Source: Mariniblastus sp. (GTDB taxonomy: Bacteria; Planctomycetota; Planctomycetia; Pirellulales; Pirellulaceae). Taken from it: a stretch of 64,000 nt of DNA. The position numbers and the translations under genes are program-made. The notes beneath the pieces are model-generated. The model made no database searches and was not told where the DNA came from. It worked only from the letters and a program-made list of their open reading frames with translations. Positions within the stretch are counted from its first letter, which is position 1, and each line of letters begins with the position of its first letter. Where the stretch lies: positions 1 through 64,000 of the forward strand of contig WTFU01000162.1 in assembly GCA_011523945.1 (NCBI GenBank), written 5' to 3'. This document shows positions 18,339-29,127 of this stretch, in pieces.

Positions 18339-19796
18339 TCAGGACAAAATGCCTTTAATTACGTGCGCTTCCTCTTCGACTCCGGTTAATCGTTGGTCTA
18401 ACCCCTGAAATTTAAACGTTAACTTTTTGTGGTCGATGCCAAGTTGATGCAGGATGGTAGCATTCAAATCACGAATGTGTGTTGGGTTTTCTGTAATATT
18501 GTAACTGTGATCGTCAGTTGCTCCGTATTCACAGCCGCGTTTGATTCCGGCACCGGCCATCCACATCGAGAAGCATCGACCATGGTGATCCCGACCGTGA
18601 TTATCTTTGGTTAATTTCCCTTGCGAATAAATGGTTCTTCCAAATTCGCCACCCCACACGACCAATGTGTCGTCGAGCATGCCCTGTTGTTCTAAGTCAC
18701 GAATCAGGGCTGCAGCTGGCCGATCAATATCCTGGCATTGCTGTCTCAGTTTTGAGGGCAGCGCGCCGTGTTGATCCCAGCCGCGATGAAAGAGCTGGAC
18801 ATAGCGAACACCTTTGGCGACCATACGGCGCGCGAGGAGGCAGTTCCTTGCAAACGAACCCGGTTTTTCAACATCCGGACCGTAAAGATCTTTGACGTGT
18901 TGAGACTCTTGCGAAATATCCATCAAGCCGGGCACCTCGGTTTGCATTCGAAATGCCATCTCAAATTGTGAGATGCGCGCTTGGGTTTCGGGATCCGAAA
19001 ATTTATCAAATGTACCCTGATTTAGTTCATTCAAGCTGTCCAGCATTCGTCGCCGTCCCGCCCTGTCAATTCCGGGGGGGTTGTTGAGGTAAAGTACAGG
19101 TTCACCATTGCTTCGCAGTTTTACACCCTGGTGTTTTGACGGGAGGAATCCTGATCCCCAGAGGCGGTCGTATAAGGCTTGCAGTTGTCCCCTGCCTCGA
19201 GAGATCATTACGATGTACGCCGGCATATTGTCGTTTTCACTTCCAAGGCCGTAGCTCAGCCAGGAGCCGAGTGTCGGTTTTCCTTGCTGTTGCACGCCGG
19301 TGTTAATGTAGGTGATCGCAGGGTCGTGGTTTACCGCCTCGGTATACATGGATTTGACAATTGAAATTTTGTCTACAATCGAAGCAGTATTGGGAAGGAG
19401 ATCTTTGTTCACCCAGGTTTGATGTTCGCCGTATTTTTCAAACTGAAACATAGGGGCAACGCAGGGGAATGACTTTTGGCCGCTGGTCATTCCAGTCAGA
19501 CGCTGGCCCTGTCGAATGGAGTCCGGTAGTTCCTCTCCATGAAATTTTCGCATTGCCGGCTTGTAGTCAAAGGTATCAATATGGCTCGGCCCACCCGCCA
19601 TAAAGAGATAAATAATCCTTTTTGCTTTCGGGGCGAAGTTTGGGAATTGCGGCAATCCGGGGTGCGATCGATTTTGTTCATTAGCGTAGAGACTGCCGAC
19701 TAAACTCGGGTTAATCAGCGTGCTGAGCGCCATCGCGCCTACGCCATTTCCAGAGCGCAGTAAAAATTGGCGACGAGATTCCGTTTCAAAATTCAT
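18339..19796 (-). CDS. DUF1501 (sulfatase-fold) exported protein, cassette 1
   Basis: 485 residues. The N-terminus '[18 protein letters not shown]' is a Tat-type signal (R8-R9 then a hydrophobic stretch). The rest is the DUF1501 domain, an alkaline-phosphatase/sulfatase-like fold expanded in planctomycetes: '[20 protein letters not shown]', '[20 protein letters not shown]', '[16 protein letters not shown]', '[20 protein letters not shown]' and a C-terminal '[20 protein letters not shown]'. The start lies 12 bp after the stop of the PSCyt1-DUF1553 gene, so the two form an operon. The biochemical activity of the family is unknown; a joint role with the DUF1553 protein in processing carbohydrate is inference. 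Confidence 0.9.
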   Translation of the reverse strand: MNFETESRRQFLLRSGNGVGAMALSTLINPSLVGSLYANEQNRSHPGLPQFPNFAPKAKRIIYLFMAGGPSHIDTFDYKPAMRKFHGEELPDSIRQGQRLTGMTSGQKSFPCVAPMFQFEKYGEHQTWVNKDLLPNTASIVDKISIVKSMYTEAVNHDPAITYINTGVQQQGKPTLGSWLSYGLGSENDNMPAYIVMISRGRGQLQALYDRLWGSGFLPSKHQGVKLRSNGEPVLYLNNPPGIDRAGRRRMLDSLNELNQGTFDKFSDPETQARISQFEMAFRMQTEVPGLMDISQESQHVKDLYGPDVEKPGSFARNCLLARRMVAKGVRYVQLFHRGWDQHGALPSKLRQQCQDIDRPAAALIRDLEQQGMLDDTLVVWGGEFGRTIYSQGKLTKDNHGRDHHGRCFSMWMAGAGIKRGCEYGATDDHSYNITENPTHIRDLNATILHQLGIDHKKLTFKFQGLDQRLTGVEEEAHVIKGILS

Positions 19797-19808
19797 TGCC
19801 TTACTCGG

Positions 19809-22800
19809 TTAGTTTCGTGTCAGGGTTTCATCTAGATTGAGAATCATTTGGCAAACGATACTCCAGGCGGCCAGGTCGGGTTCGGTCATTGATTCTGATT
19901 TAGGGGATTCGCCAACAGCCAATAATTGTTTTGCGTTTTCCGGTGATTCAAGGAATCGTTGACGTTGATCTTCGAGTAGTTTTTCAATCACTGCGTGTTC
20001 GCGTAGACTTGCCTTGCGCGAAGTGCAAAGTTGGTATGCCCGATCAATTCTGCTAGAGGTATCAGTTGATTCGGTAAGAACTCGCTCTGCCATTTTTCGT
20101 GCGGCTTCGACAAACTGAGGGTCGTTGAGAGTCACCAGTGCCTGGAGCGGCGTGTTGGTGCGAGCGCGTTGGACTACACATTTCTCTCTTGAAGGTGAGT
20201 CAAAAATCATCATATTGGGCATTGGGGCGCTTCTTTTCCAATAGGTATACATTGATTTTCGATACAGCTTTTTCCCTTTGTCCTGTTTGTATCGAAGGCC
20301 ACCGTTAAGGCTGACTTCATTCCAAATATTTGGCGGTTGGTAGGGTTTGACACTGGCTCCTCCGGTCTCGTCGGTGAGTAAGCCGCTCACAAACAGCGCC
20401 TGATCGCGAATAAATTCTCCCTGGAGGCGGAAACGCGGGCTGTAGGATAGAAGTAGGTTCTCCGGATCGTGTTGCTGTTGCAGGGATGAACGTCGTGAGC
20501 TTTGACGATAAGTTTGCGACATGACCATGCGTTTTAAAAGCTGTTTGACGTTCCAACCGGATTCAACAAACTCGACGGCCAGCCAGTCAAGAAGTTTGGG
20601 GTGCGTGGGGGGCATCCCTTGAGCGCCAAAATCTTCCGGCGTTCTTACAAGGCCTTGCCCGAATAGCATCATCCAGTATCGATTGACAGCGACTCTGGCT
20701 GTTAATGGATGTTCTGGCTGGGTAAGCCATTGGGCAAGTCCGAGGCGATTAGCCGGAGCCGACTTGGGAAGTGGCGGCAACACTGCTGGAACGCCCACGT
20801 TGACTGGTTGGTCTTTTAGGGGGGAGTCGTATTGGCCGCGGTCCAAAATGTAGGTCGTTCTCATTTTATCAGCAGGGTTATCTTGCATCACCATCGAAGT
20901 CAGTGGTTTTGCATTTAACGCCTTTTGCTTTGATTCAGCGTCCGCGAGTTGCGCGGCGATTGTCATTGACTCTTGGTCAATCGTCGAAAAGAAATGTTGC
21001 TTGAGTGCGTTTAATTGCACTTCCTGACGTTCTTCTGGCGGGATCGAGAGAATGTACTCAATTGGATTTCCTGGAAACGCGTTGATTTCTTTGACGGAAA
21101 GAGCTCGGTTGTAGATTCGGATATCATCAACCCCGCCTCGCCAGTTTGCCCCCTGTGACCGACTTCCAATTTTAAAGTCTGCGGCGGTTTCGGTCGTACC
21201 CTTTAGTGTGTTCGTTTCAACGGTGTTGGCTGACAACGTCCCGTCTATATGGATTTTAACTCCCTGAGGTTTTTGCGAACCGTCGTAGGTAATAACAATG
21301 TGCTGCCACGTATTAATTTTTAACTGGTCTGTTGATACCACTTTGAGTGCATTGGAGGGCCAAGTATTGATGATGTGGGTACCGATGCTTCGTCCTTGAA
21401 CCCATAAATCGTAACCACGGAACGCTTGTGGAACATCCATACGGGAAAAAACAGCACCCGAAGATTTACCATCCGTCTTAATCCAGGCCGCGAAAGAGAA
21501 TGGCTGGTCACTGCGGATTTCGATCTTCTTTTCGTCGGAGACAAATTGAGTTTGGCCATTGAGGTTCAATGCCGAGGAACCGCTGCGGTCAACTGTTTGC
21601 AGTTTCCCTTTTTCCTTTTTTGCCACCGCTCCGGTGACACGGTTGGCCAGTTCGTTTCCGTGGGTCTCGTCCAACGGGTACCATTGGGTCAATCCCGGAG
21701 GTTCCGTATTCTTAGACTTGTCGGTTGCCTTTTGTGTGGCCTGATCGACCCACTTAACGAATTCTGGTGCCGCGCCGACTTTGCGTTCAGCAAGTTTCTT
21801 TTTTGTTGTTTCGATACTCGACTGTAGACTGTCTAGCTGACTGCGAAGTTCAGCGGAAATGACGCGAACTGTGGGACTCTGATTGCCATTCCTCGTTTGC
21901 ATGCCGGGATCGGTCGTATTGTTAAAATACGCGAAAAATTGGTAGTACTCCTCTTGAGAGATTGGATCGTATTTATGGTCGTGGCATTGGCTGCATTCCA
22001 TTGTCAAACCTAGCCAGACCGTGGAGGTGGTTTTAACCCGGTCGACTACATATTCCACACGCAACTCTTCGGCAAAAGCTCCCCCTTCGTCACTTGTCGC
22101 GTGGTTTCTATTAAAGCCCGAGGCAATTTTTTGTTCTACAGTTGCATTAGGAAGCAGGTCGCCGGCAAGCTGTTCGATCGTAAATTGATCAAACGGCATG
22201 TTGGTGTTGTAGGCCTTGATGACCCAGTCGCGCCAGGGCCACATATCTCGCGGACCATCGGCATGCATTACACTGCTGTCGCCGTATCGAGCAGCGTCGA
22301 GCCAAGCCAATGCCATTCGCTCACCATAAGCATTTCTGGCAAGTAGGCGATCGACCAAATCTTGGTAGGCATTGTCGATTCCTCGGACGCTTATTTCCTC
22401 TTTGAATTGTTCGACCTCAGATGGTGTGGGAGGGATTCCGTTTAAATCGAATGTCACACGGCGAATTAGGGTTTCAGGATTGGCGGGCCGGGTGGCAGTC
22501 AGTGGAGACGCTAGTAATTGGTTCGCAATGAACTGATCGATTGATTTTGCCCAAGGCGCTTTTGCAGGAGATACGAAAGACCAGTGTCGTTGATATTCTG
22601 CTCCTTCCTCGATCCACCGTTTCAGGGTTTCCTGCTGTTGGGGTGTTAGTTTTTTATTCGAATCAGGCGGAGGCATGATTGAGTCCGCGTCGTCTGAAAA
22701 AATACGCTTCACGAGTTCGCTCTCGTCCGGCTTGCCAGGCCGAATTGCGTCCGCGGCGATCGCTGGTTCCCGTTTGTCGAGACGTAATTCTGCAGCGCGG

Positions 22801-23015
22801 GTGGAAGCCGCCGGGCCATGGCAAAGAAAGCAGTTATCCGACAAGATTGGACGGATATCGCGGTTGAAATCGAGTTTTTCGTCAGCCCGAAGTGGTCCAG
22901 AAAATAAAATGCCCAGGAAGATGGCTAACGTTGAAATTTGTCTTGAGACGGTGGTTAGTGCAAGCAGCGTTTTAGCAGGGTGTGCCAAAGGAATACCGGT
23001 GAATTCTAGATTCAT
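19809..23015 (-). CDS. PSCyt1-DUF1549-LamG-DUF1553 exported protein, cassette 1
   Basis: 1068 residues. Order: hydrophobic export segment (28-44), planctomycete cytochrome C domain with haem motif C62-x-x-C65-H66 (NCFLCHG) and distal Met in DSIMPPP, DUF1549 (about 155-370) ending in a second CxxCH (CSQCHDHK, near 340), a LamG-like jelly-roll domain (about 440-650; 'SFAAWIKTDGKSSGAVFSR', 'WRGGVDDIRIYNRALSV'), then DUF1553 (about 740-1065; 'HPLTARVAVNRYWMMLFGQG', 'LLKRMVMSQTYRQSSR', 'ARTNTPLQALVTLNDPQFVE'). Thought to be an exported haem protein acting with its DUF1501 partner; substrate unknown. LamG suggests glycan binding. Confidence 0.95.
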   Translation of the reverse strand: MNLEFTGIPLAHPAKTLLALTTVSRQISTLAIFLGILFSGPLRADEKLDFNRDIRPILSDNCFLCHGPAASTRAAELRLDKREPAIAADAIRPGKPDESELVKRIFSDDADSIMPPPDSNKKLTPQQQETLKRWIEEGAEYQRHWSFVSPAKAPWAKSIDQFIANQLLASPLTATRPANPETLIRRVTFDLNGIPPTPSEVEQFKEEISVRGIDNAYQDLVDRLLARNAYGERMALAWLDAARYGDSSVMHADGPRDMWPWRDWVIKAYNTNMPFDQFTIEQLAGDLLPNATVEQKIASGFNRNHATSDEGGAFAEELRVEYVVDRVKTTSTVWLGLTMECSQCHDHKYDPISQEEYYQFFAYFNNTTDPGMQTRNGNQSPTVRVISAELRSQLDSLQSSIETTKKKLAERKVGAAPEFVKWVDQATQKATDKSKNTEPPGLTQWYPLDETHGNELANRVTGAVAKKEKGKLQTVDRSGSSALNLNGQTQFVSDEKKIEIRSDQPFSFAAWIKTDGKSSGAVFSRMDVPQAFRGYDLWVQGRSIGTHIINTWPSNALKVVSTDQLKINTWQHIVITYDGSQKPQGVKIHIDGTLSANTVETNTLKGTTETAADFKIGSRSQGANWRGGVDDIRIYNRALSVKEINAFPGNPIEYILSIPPEERQEVQLNALKQHFFSTIDQESMTIAAQLADAESKQKALNAKPLTSMVMQDNPADKMRTTYILDRGQYDSPLKDQPVNVGVPAVLPPLPKSAPANRLGLAQWLTQPEHPLTARVAVNRYWMMLFGQGLVRTPEDFGAQGMPPTHPKLLDWLAVEFVESGWNVKQLLKRMVMSQTYRQSSRRSSLQQQHDPENLLLSYSPRFRLQGEFIRDQALFVSGLLTDETGGASVKPYQPPNIWNEVSLNGGLRYKQDKGKKLYRKSMYTYWKRSAPMPNMMIFDSPSREKCVVQRARTNTPLQALVTLNDPQFVEAARKMAERVLTESTDTSSRIDRAYQLCTSRKASLREHAVIEKLLEDQRQRFLESPENAKQLLAVGESPKSESMTEPDLAAWSIVCQMILNLDETLTRN

Positions 23016-23431
23016 AAAACTTTTTCCAAAGGTGCGATCCGTTTTCCACAGTGCATCAAAAACAGTCAGTCGGTAGAAGAACGATTTGCGCCCAAGCGAT
23101 CGTCGCTCAGCGCGAGACTGGAACTAAGGACATTTTTTAGTACCCCTCTATCCTAGTCGATTTTTAACTTCTCTACTGCTGCGAATCGTGAAAATTTAAA
23201 CGGGAAAAAGCGGAATGTCATTTGAATCCCAGCAATTTGGGTTCGATGAAACAGTTTTGATAAATACCGAATCTCGTTGCATTTTTTATCTTGCGAGGAA
23301 AACGAGCCAATTGGGTTGGTTTATCCCCATTTTTTTACACAAACATGAATAGCTTGTGCAAGCCAAGCAAACTGTTCTGAGATATAATCACGAGGGTATT
23401 TTTCATTCGCGGAATCGTGTGGACAACTTAG
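23016..23431. other. Shared divergent promoter region of the two DUF1553/DUF1501 cassettes
   Basis: A 416-bp gap between two divergent, structurally parallel operons. On the plus strand a perfect TATAAT (23383-23388) lies 43 bp upstream of the start codon of the right-hand cassette, but no good -35 box is at the right distance. On the minus strand I see no clear boxes. No repeat, operator or RNA gene was noticed. The layout would allow coordinated control of both cassettes, which is inference. Confidence 0.45.
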
Positions 23432-26400
23432 ATGCGGCACTTTTTATTAACGCTCGTTTTTTGCTTTCCATTTGGGCAGGGATCACTTGTTGCGTTTGAG
23501 GATGTAGATTTCAATCGTGATATCCGTCCAATCTTGTCGGAGAAGTGTTTGCTATGTCACGGGCCCGATCCAGAGGGGTTGGAAGCCGGTTTGCGTTTAG
23601 ATCTTCGAGAAGCAGCGCTCTCGGTGCTTGAAAGTGATCTTATCGCGATCGTGCCAGGATCGCCCGAAGAAAGTCAATTGGTGGAACGGATTATGTCCGA
23701 CGATGAGGATATACGTATGCCTCCTCCGGAACACGGTCAAGCGCTCAATGATGAACAAATCAAATTGATGACTCGTTGGATAAAAGAAGGGGCAAAATAT
23801 GCCACGCATTGGTCTTACGTTAAACCTGAACGTCCTCGGTTACCTGTCGTTGATATCAATTGGGCAGATTGGCCTCAAAGTCCGGTCGACCATTTTACCT
23901 TAAGGAAAATGACCGAACACGGCTTGTCACCGTCGAAGCCTGCGGATCGGTATGCGTTAGCCCGGCGTCTCTATTTGGATATAATCGGTTTGCCACCCAC
24001 GATCGAAGAGGCGGATCAGTTTGTAGCCTCGACGGATCCTGAAGCGTACGAAAATCTAGTGGATGACTTACTTCAACGACCAGCCTATGGAGAACACTGG
24101 GCGCGGAAATGGCTAGACTTAGCGAGGTATGCAGATAGCGCTGGGTATGCCGATGACCCTCCACGAACAATCTGGGCTTATCGGGATTGGGTCATTAATG
24201 CATACAATCGCAATCTCCCATTCGATCAATTCACGCGTGAGCAAATTGCGGGTGATTTGCTCTCGTCGCCAAGTGATCAGCAAATAATTGCAACAGCATT
24301 CCACCGTAATACATTGACGAATAATGAGGGTGGCACGCAGAACGAGGAATTTCGCAATGTGGCTGTGGTCGATCGGGTCAACACGACAATGGCGGTTTGG
24401 ATGGGCACTACGATGGCTTGTGCGCAGTGTCATACGCACAAGTACGACCCGATCACGCAAGAGGAATATTTTCAGTTTTTCGCGATTCTAAATAACACAG
24501 AGGATGCGGATCGTCGCAATGAAGCGCCATTGCTAAATGTTTTTACAGAACAACAAATTGAGACTCGACGACAATTAGATAAACAAATAGCTGAACTGAC
24601 TTCTGTGCTAGATCGCAGTACACCGGAACTTGACGATGCGCAGCGACAGTGGGAGACGCGTCTCAAAACAGCGTTGTCCTGGGACACATTGGTGCCAAAT
24701 TCGATTGTTCGCAAAAGCAAAAAATCAGGGGAACTGTTGAAAGACGGCAGTCTGTTGGTTACCACTGCGGCGGCTCAAGATGAGTATACGATTGAATTTC
24801 CAATCGAAGTCGATTCAGGGAACGTACTAAATTGGTCAGCCATTCGGCTCGACACGCTACCTCATGAGCGTCTCAATAATTTGTCGAGTGTTGGGGCGAA
24901 TTTTGTTATCACTGGACTCGAGGCGGATTTGATTCCGGTCGAGAATTCAGTTCCCAGCGCGAGATTTGTTCGGGTGACCAACCGGGGCAGCAAACAGATC
25001 TTGTCGCTTGCAGAAGTACAGGTATTCAGTGATGGGAAAAACGTTGCAACTCAAGGGACTGCAACTCAGCATTCGACCGCATATGATGGCCCGCCTGAAT
25101 TAGCAATTGATGGTAATACAGACGGAACCTTTGCGAATCATTCGGTAACGCACACGGCGACTGTTGATAATCCGTGGTGGGAGCTGGATCTCGGTTCGTC
25201 TATTGGAATTGAACGCGTCAGCTTATGGAATCGTTTGGAATCTTCGGAGCGGCTAGCTGGATTTACGGTTGAGTTGTTGAATTCAGATCGAGAAGTAGTC
25301 ATGGTTCGAGAATTCGAAAATCCTCCCAAGCCCTCATTGGATATTCCTACCGATCGAATTCGTAAGATAAAATTTAAAGCGGCGTTTGCTGATTTTAATC
25401 AGCCTGAGTTCGAAGCAGCTGATGTTTTGGCGGGCAAAAATGGGCCGCGAGATGGTTGGGCAGTCGGTGGTTCTGCCGGCGAACCGCATCAGTTGACTTT
25501 GATACCCGAAACGCCGGTCAAGGTCGATGAGCCTGCGATCTTGAGAATTCGATTGGAGCAGAATGCGCCGTACGAAAATCATCTTGTCGGTCATTTTAAA
25601 TTTAAGGTGACAGAAGATGAGGTAGCGATTGAACGTGCCAATATTCCTGTAGATATCATCAAGGCTCTCGATACGGAGAAGACGGAGAGGACGGACGAGT
25701 CCGGCCAGGCATTGTCTAGCTATTTTCGTTACGAGGTCGCTCCATCCTTAAAACCCCAGCGAGGGGAGCTTGCGAAAGCTAAAGCTCAGTTGGAAGCACT
25801 CAAGCCCGCAACGTCCGTTCCTGTTCTCCGAGAGTTAGTGGAAAACCGCCGGCAAACTCATTTACAGTATCGTGGAAATTACCTCGATAAAGGTCAATTG
25901 GTTGAGCCGGGATTTCCGGCTGTTTTTCATAACCCCGAGTCCGGACGGCAAGCTGATCGATTGGTTTTGGCCAACTGGTTAATCGATGCCGACAATCCAC
26001 TGACCGCCCGTGTGTTGGCCAATCGATATTGGGAAACGGTTTTTGGGCGAGGAATCGTAGTAACGAGTGAAGAATTTGGATCGCAGGGAGAGCTGCCAAC
26101 GCATCCTGAACTTCTCGATTGGTTAGCGGCGGAGTTGGTGGAGAATGACTGGGATGTTCGCCATCTTTTGAAGACACTTGTCATGTCGTCCACCTATCAG
26201 CAAAGCGCGTTGGCGGATCCGGACCGGATTGCTGCGGATCCAGATAATCGCTGGCTTTCACGGGCACCACGGGTTCGACTAAGTGCAGAAATGGTTCGTG
26301 ATCAGGCTCTCTTTGTCAGTGGATTGCTGAGTCGGAAAATGTTTGGTGCTCCGGTAAAACCCCCACAGCCCAACCTTGGCTTGAAGGCTGCATTTGGAGG

Positions 26401-26893
26401 CTCGACCGACTGGAAAACGAGTGCTGGAGAGGATCGTTATCGAAGAGGGATCTATACAACCTGGCGTCGAAGTAATCCTTATCCTTCAATGGCAACTTTT
26501 GATGCACCCAATCGAGAGGTCTGTACGGTCCGGCGAAATAGCACGAATACTCCACTTCAGTCATTGGTCACGCTTAATGATCCAGTCTACGTCGAAGCAG
26601 CGCAGGCGCTCGCCCGATTGGTGATGGAAGAAGAGTCTGGAATTGAGGATCGAGTAAAGTTTGGGTTTCGGCGGTGCTTATTACGCCCGCCAACGGCGAG
26701 CGAAATTTCGGCGATGGTGTCGCTGTTTAACGATTCGGTAAAGCGATTGGGCGACCAGCCTGGCGAAGCCGCTAAACTTTCGTCAGATCCGCTTGGGCCG
26801 CTGCCTGACGGGATGGATTCGGTGGAGGCTGCGGCGATGACGGTGGTCTGTAACGTAATCCTGAATTTGGATGAAATCTTTTTGAAACGGTAG
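23432..26893 (+). CDS. PSCyt1-DUF1549-discoidin-DUF1553 exported protein, cassette 2
   Basis: 1153 residues. Order: signal peptide (1-22), planctomycete cytochrome C domain with C39-x-x-C42-H43 (KCLLCHG) and '[11 protein letters not shown]', DUF1549 (about 150-360) with a second haem-type motif CAQCHTHK near 330, a discoidin/F5-8-type-C-like domain (about 505-640; '[20 protein letters not shown]', '[20 protein letters not shown]', '[20 protein letters not shown]'), then DUF1553 (about 840-1150; '[20 protein letters not shown]', '[20 protein letters not shown]'). It shares the architecture of cassette 1 but carries a different middle domain, so it probably recognises another ligand. The DUF1501 gene begins 3 bp after its stop. 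Confidence 0.95.
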   Translation: MRHFLLTLVFCFPFGQGSLVAFEDVDFNRDIRPILSEKCLLCHGPDPEGLEAGLRLDLREAALSVLESDLIAIVPGSPEESQLVERIMSDDEDIRMPPPEHGQALNDEQIKLMTRWIKEGAKYATHWSYVKPERPRLPVVDINWADWPQSPVDHFTLRKMTEHGLSPSKPADRYALARRLYLDIIGLPPTIEEADQFVASTDPEAYENLVDDLLQRPAYGEHWARKWLDLARYADSAGYADDPPRTIWAYRDWVINAYNRNLPFDQFTREQIAGDLLSSPSDQQIIATAFHRNTLTNNEGGTQNEEFRNVAVVDRVNTTMAVWMGTTMACAQCHTHKYDPITQEEYFQFFAILNNTEDADRRNEAPLLNVFTEQQIETRRQLDKQIAELTSVLDRSTPELDDAQRQWETRLKTALSWDTLVPNSIVRKSKKSGELLKDGSLLVTTAAAQDEYTIEFPIEVDSGNVLNWSAIRLDTLPHERLNNLSSVGANFVITGLEADLIPVENSVPSARFVRVTNRGSKQILSLAEVQVFSDGKNVATQGTATQHSTAYDGPPELAIDGNTDGTFANHSVTHTATVDNPWWELDLGSSIGIERVSLWNRLESSERLAGFTVELLNSDREVVMVREFENPPKPSLDIPTDRIRKIKFKAAFADFNQPEFEAADVLAGKNGPRDGWAVGGSAGEPHQLTLIPETPVKVDEPAILRIRLEQNAPYENHLVGHFKFKVTEDEVAIERANIPVDIIKALDTEKTERTDESGQALSSYFRYEVAPSLKPQRGELAKAKAQLEALKPATSVPVLRELVENRRQTHLQYRGNYLDKGQLVEPGFPAVFHNPESGRQADRLVLANWLIDADNPLTARVLANRYWETVFGRGIVVTSEEFGSQGELPTHPELLDWLAAELVENDWDVRHLLKTLVMSSTYQQSALADPDRIAADPDNRWLSRAPRVRLSAEMVRDQALFVSGLLSRKMFGAPVKPPQPNLGLKAAFGGSTDWKTSAGEDRYRRGIYTTWRRSNPYPSMATFDAPNREVCTVRRNSTNTPLQSLVTLNDPVYVEAAQALARLVMEEESGIEDRVKFGFRRCLLRPPTASEISAMVSLFNDSVKRLGDQPGEAAKLSSDPLGPLPDGMDSVEAAAMTVVCNVILNLDEIFLKR

Positions 26894-26896
26894 TAA

Positions 26897-28357
26897 ATGA
26901 ATTTTTATCTAAACCAATTAAGAGAGCGGACGAGGCGGCACTTTTTATCTGCCTCTGGCGTGGGCGTGGGAGCGATTGCTTTATCTTCATTGACCGGAGC
27001 GACGGCATCAGCAGACATTCCCATTGATGCGACACAGCCGCTTGCCAAGCGGAAACCGCACTTTGAGGCGAAAGCCAAGCGGGTAATCTATCTGCATTTG
27101 ACAGGGTCCCCACCCAATCTTGATTTATATGACTATAAACCAGAACTGGTAAAACGTACGGGAGAGCCTTGCCCTGATGAGTTCTTGAAAGGACGAACGT
27201 TCGCGTTTACCTCGGGCGTTCCAAAATTATTGGGCACTCCCCGAAAATTTGCTCAATATGGCAAGAATGGAACTTGGCTTTCTGATGCCGTGCCGAACTT
27301 TCACGCTCCGGATATTGTTGATGAGATGTGTTTTGTTCACTCGATGAACACCGATCAATTTAACCATGCTCCCGCCGAGCTGTTGATTTACACCGGATCG
27401 CCCCGCTCAGGGCGGCCGTCACTTGGAGCTTGGGCGACCTATGGACTCGGCACGGAGAATCAAGATTTGCCGGGGTTCGTGGTCCTTATTAGCAGCGGAG
27501 TGCAACCCAATGGAGGCGCTAATTCATTCGGGAGTGGATTTCTACCTTCGGTTTTCCAGGGGGTGCAGTGTCGCTCGAAAGGCGATCCTGTTTTGTATGC
27601 TTCTGATCCGAAGGGGATGGATCGATCACTTCGGAGGCGATCGCTGGATGCTCTTCGGGAACTCAATGAAATTCAAGCGGCTGAAATGAAGCATCCTGAA
27701 ACGCTAACTCGGATTGCCCAATACGAGCTGGCCTACCGAATGCAAGATTCGGTTCCGGATGTGATGGATATCACTCGGGAAACCAAGGAAACGCATGAGG
27801 CGTACGGTGCTGTGCCGGGGCAGTCAAGTTTTGCAAATAACTGTTTACTTGCTCGTCGATTGGTAGAAGGTGGGGTTCGATTCGTTCAGCTGTTCGATTG
27901 GGGGTGGGATTTCCATGGGACGGGCGCAAGTGAAGGGCTCAGAAATGGTCTGACCAAAAAGATGGGAGCGACTGATAAACCGATTGCCGCGCTGATCCGT
28001 GATTTAAAACAACGTGGTCTACTCGAGGATACGCTTATTGTGTGTGGCGGTGAATTTGGACGCACTCCTTTTCGAGAGGGGCGGACTGCCAAAGGCAAAG
28101 TCCTCGGAAGGGATCACTATCCAGATTGTTTCACGATGTGGATGGCTGGGGGAGGAGTTAAGGGGGGATTCAATTACGGTCAGACGGACGAACTTGGTTT
28201 TGGTGTCACCGAGAATAAAGTTCACGTTCATGATTTACAGGCCACAATTATGAAGTTGATGGGATTTAATCATGAAAAATTAACCTATCGATTCCAGGGA
28301 CGAGATTATCGTTTGACGGATGTGCATGGCAGGCCAGTTGATGAATTAATCAGTTAG
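26897..28357 (+). CDS. DUF1501 exported protein, cassette 2
   Basis: 486 residues with a twin-arginine-like signal ('ERTRRHFLSASGVGVGAIAL', R13-R14). DUF1501 features match its cassette-1 homologue: 'RVIYLHLTGSPPNLDLYDYK', 'FVQLFDWGWDFHGTGAS', 'LIVCGGEFGRTPFREG', 'GRDHYPDCFTMWMAGGG' and 'TIMKLMGFNHEKLTYRFQG'. One difference is SPPNLD where cassette 1 has GPSHID, so the His of the usual GGPSHxD motif is absent. The start codon follows the DUF1553 stop by 3 bp, so translation is probably coupled. Next on the same strand come the ECF sigma factor and a protein kinase. Confidence 0.9.
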   Translation: MNFYLNQLRERTRRHFLSASGVGVGAIALSSLTGATASADIPIDATQPLAKRKPHFEAKAKRVIYLHLTGSPPNLDLYDYKPELVKRTGEPCPDEFLKGRTFAFTSGVPKLLGTPRKFAQYGKNGTWLSDAVPNFHAPDIVDEMCFVHSMNTDQFNHAPAELLIYTGSPRSGRPSLGAWATYGLGTENQDLPGFVVLISSGVQPNGGANSFGSGFLPSVFQGVQCRSKGDPVLYASDPKGMDRSLRRRSLDALRELNEIQAAEMKHPETLTRIAQYELAYRMQDSVPDVMDITRETKETHEAYGAVPGQSSFANNCLLARRLVEGGVRFVQLFDWGWDFHGTGASEGLRNGLTKKMGATDKPIAALIRDLKQRGLLEDTLIVCGGEFGRTPFREGRTAKGKVLGRDHYPDCFTMWMAGGGVKGGFNYGQTDELGFGVTENKVHVHDLQATIMKLMGFNHEKLTYRFQGRDYRLTDVHGRPVDELIS

Positions 28358-28446
28358 AGTGCATAGGTTACCCTTGGTTGATGTTCACCTGTTAAATTTG
28401 TTATTCCGTGTTGGATTGTTTCTCGAAACACCGTTACGATGTTTCT

Positions 28447-29025
28447 ATGGATGACGTATCACGAATTTTAAGAGCCATCAATCAAGGCGATCAAATGGCT
28501 GCGAGCGATTTGCTTCCGCTTGTTTATGCTGAGTTGCGACGCCTTGCTGCCGCTCGCATGGCAAGGGAATCAGTTGGCCATTCCCTGCAGCCCACGGCTC
28601 TGGTTCATGAAGCTTATCTTCGCTTGATTGACACCAAAGATCCTCAGGTTTGGAACAGTCGGGGACACTTTTTCGGCGCTGCGGCGTTGGCGATGCGACG
28701 AATTTTAGTCGATTCGGCTCGAAAAAAGCAGCGGATTGTTCATGGTGGGGGACGGCGGAAAATTGATATTGAGAAATTGGAATTAGCTGATCCCAATGAT
28801 AGCGAATTTCTGTTGGGGCTCGACGAATCACTTGATCGCCTTGCGAAAACCAGTCCCGAAGCCGCCCGCGTTGTCAATCTCAGGTATTTCACCGGCCTGA
28901 CAATACGCGAAGTTGCGGAAGCAATGGACGTATCGGTGCGCACCGTTAATCGTCATTGGGTATTCGCGAAAGCTTGGCTTTTCAAGGAACTCTCCGGCGA
29001 AACCGATGCAGCTGAAGTGAAATAA
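28447..29025 (+). CDS. ECF-type RNA polymerase sigma factor (planctomycete ECF group, TIGR02999-like)
   Basis: 192 residues from the ATG at 28447; an in-frame GTG at 28408 would add 13 residues without family similarity. Sigma-2 region: 'LLPLVYAELRRLAAARMA' and 'HSLQPTALVHEAYLRLID', the marker of this ECF group, which lacks a classical anti-sigma gene. Sigma-4: 'RVVNLRYFTGLTIREVAEAM' followed by a helix-turn-helix 'SVRTVNRHWVFAKAWL'. It lies 89 bp after the DUF1501 gene and 102 bp before a Ser/Thr kinase gene. This sigma-kinase arrangement is frequent in planctomycetes, and kinase-controlled sigma activity is the current idea for such pairs. Confidence 0.9.
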   Translation: MDDVSRILRAINQGDQMAASDLLPLVYAELRRLAAARMARESVGHSLQPTALVHEAYLRLIDTKDPQVWNSRGHFFGAAALAMRRILVDSARKKQRIVHGGGRRKIDIEKLELADPNDSEFLLGLDESLDRLAKTSPEAARVVNLRYFTGLTIREVAEAMDVSVRTVNRHWVFAKAWLFKELSGETDAAEVK

Positions 29026-29127
29026 TTCAAAAAATATTTGGCAACAGATGGCATAAACGAACTCTAAAAACGCACTGTAAATTAGAGTATTAATTCTATT
29101 GACCAATAATTTATTGCTGGAGAACGA

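Noticed and set aside
21426-21827. 133-codon antisense ORF inside the LamG part of cassette 1
   Set aside because: A frame shadow of the DUF1553-family gene; Cys/Phe-rich composition and no start signal.
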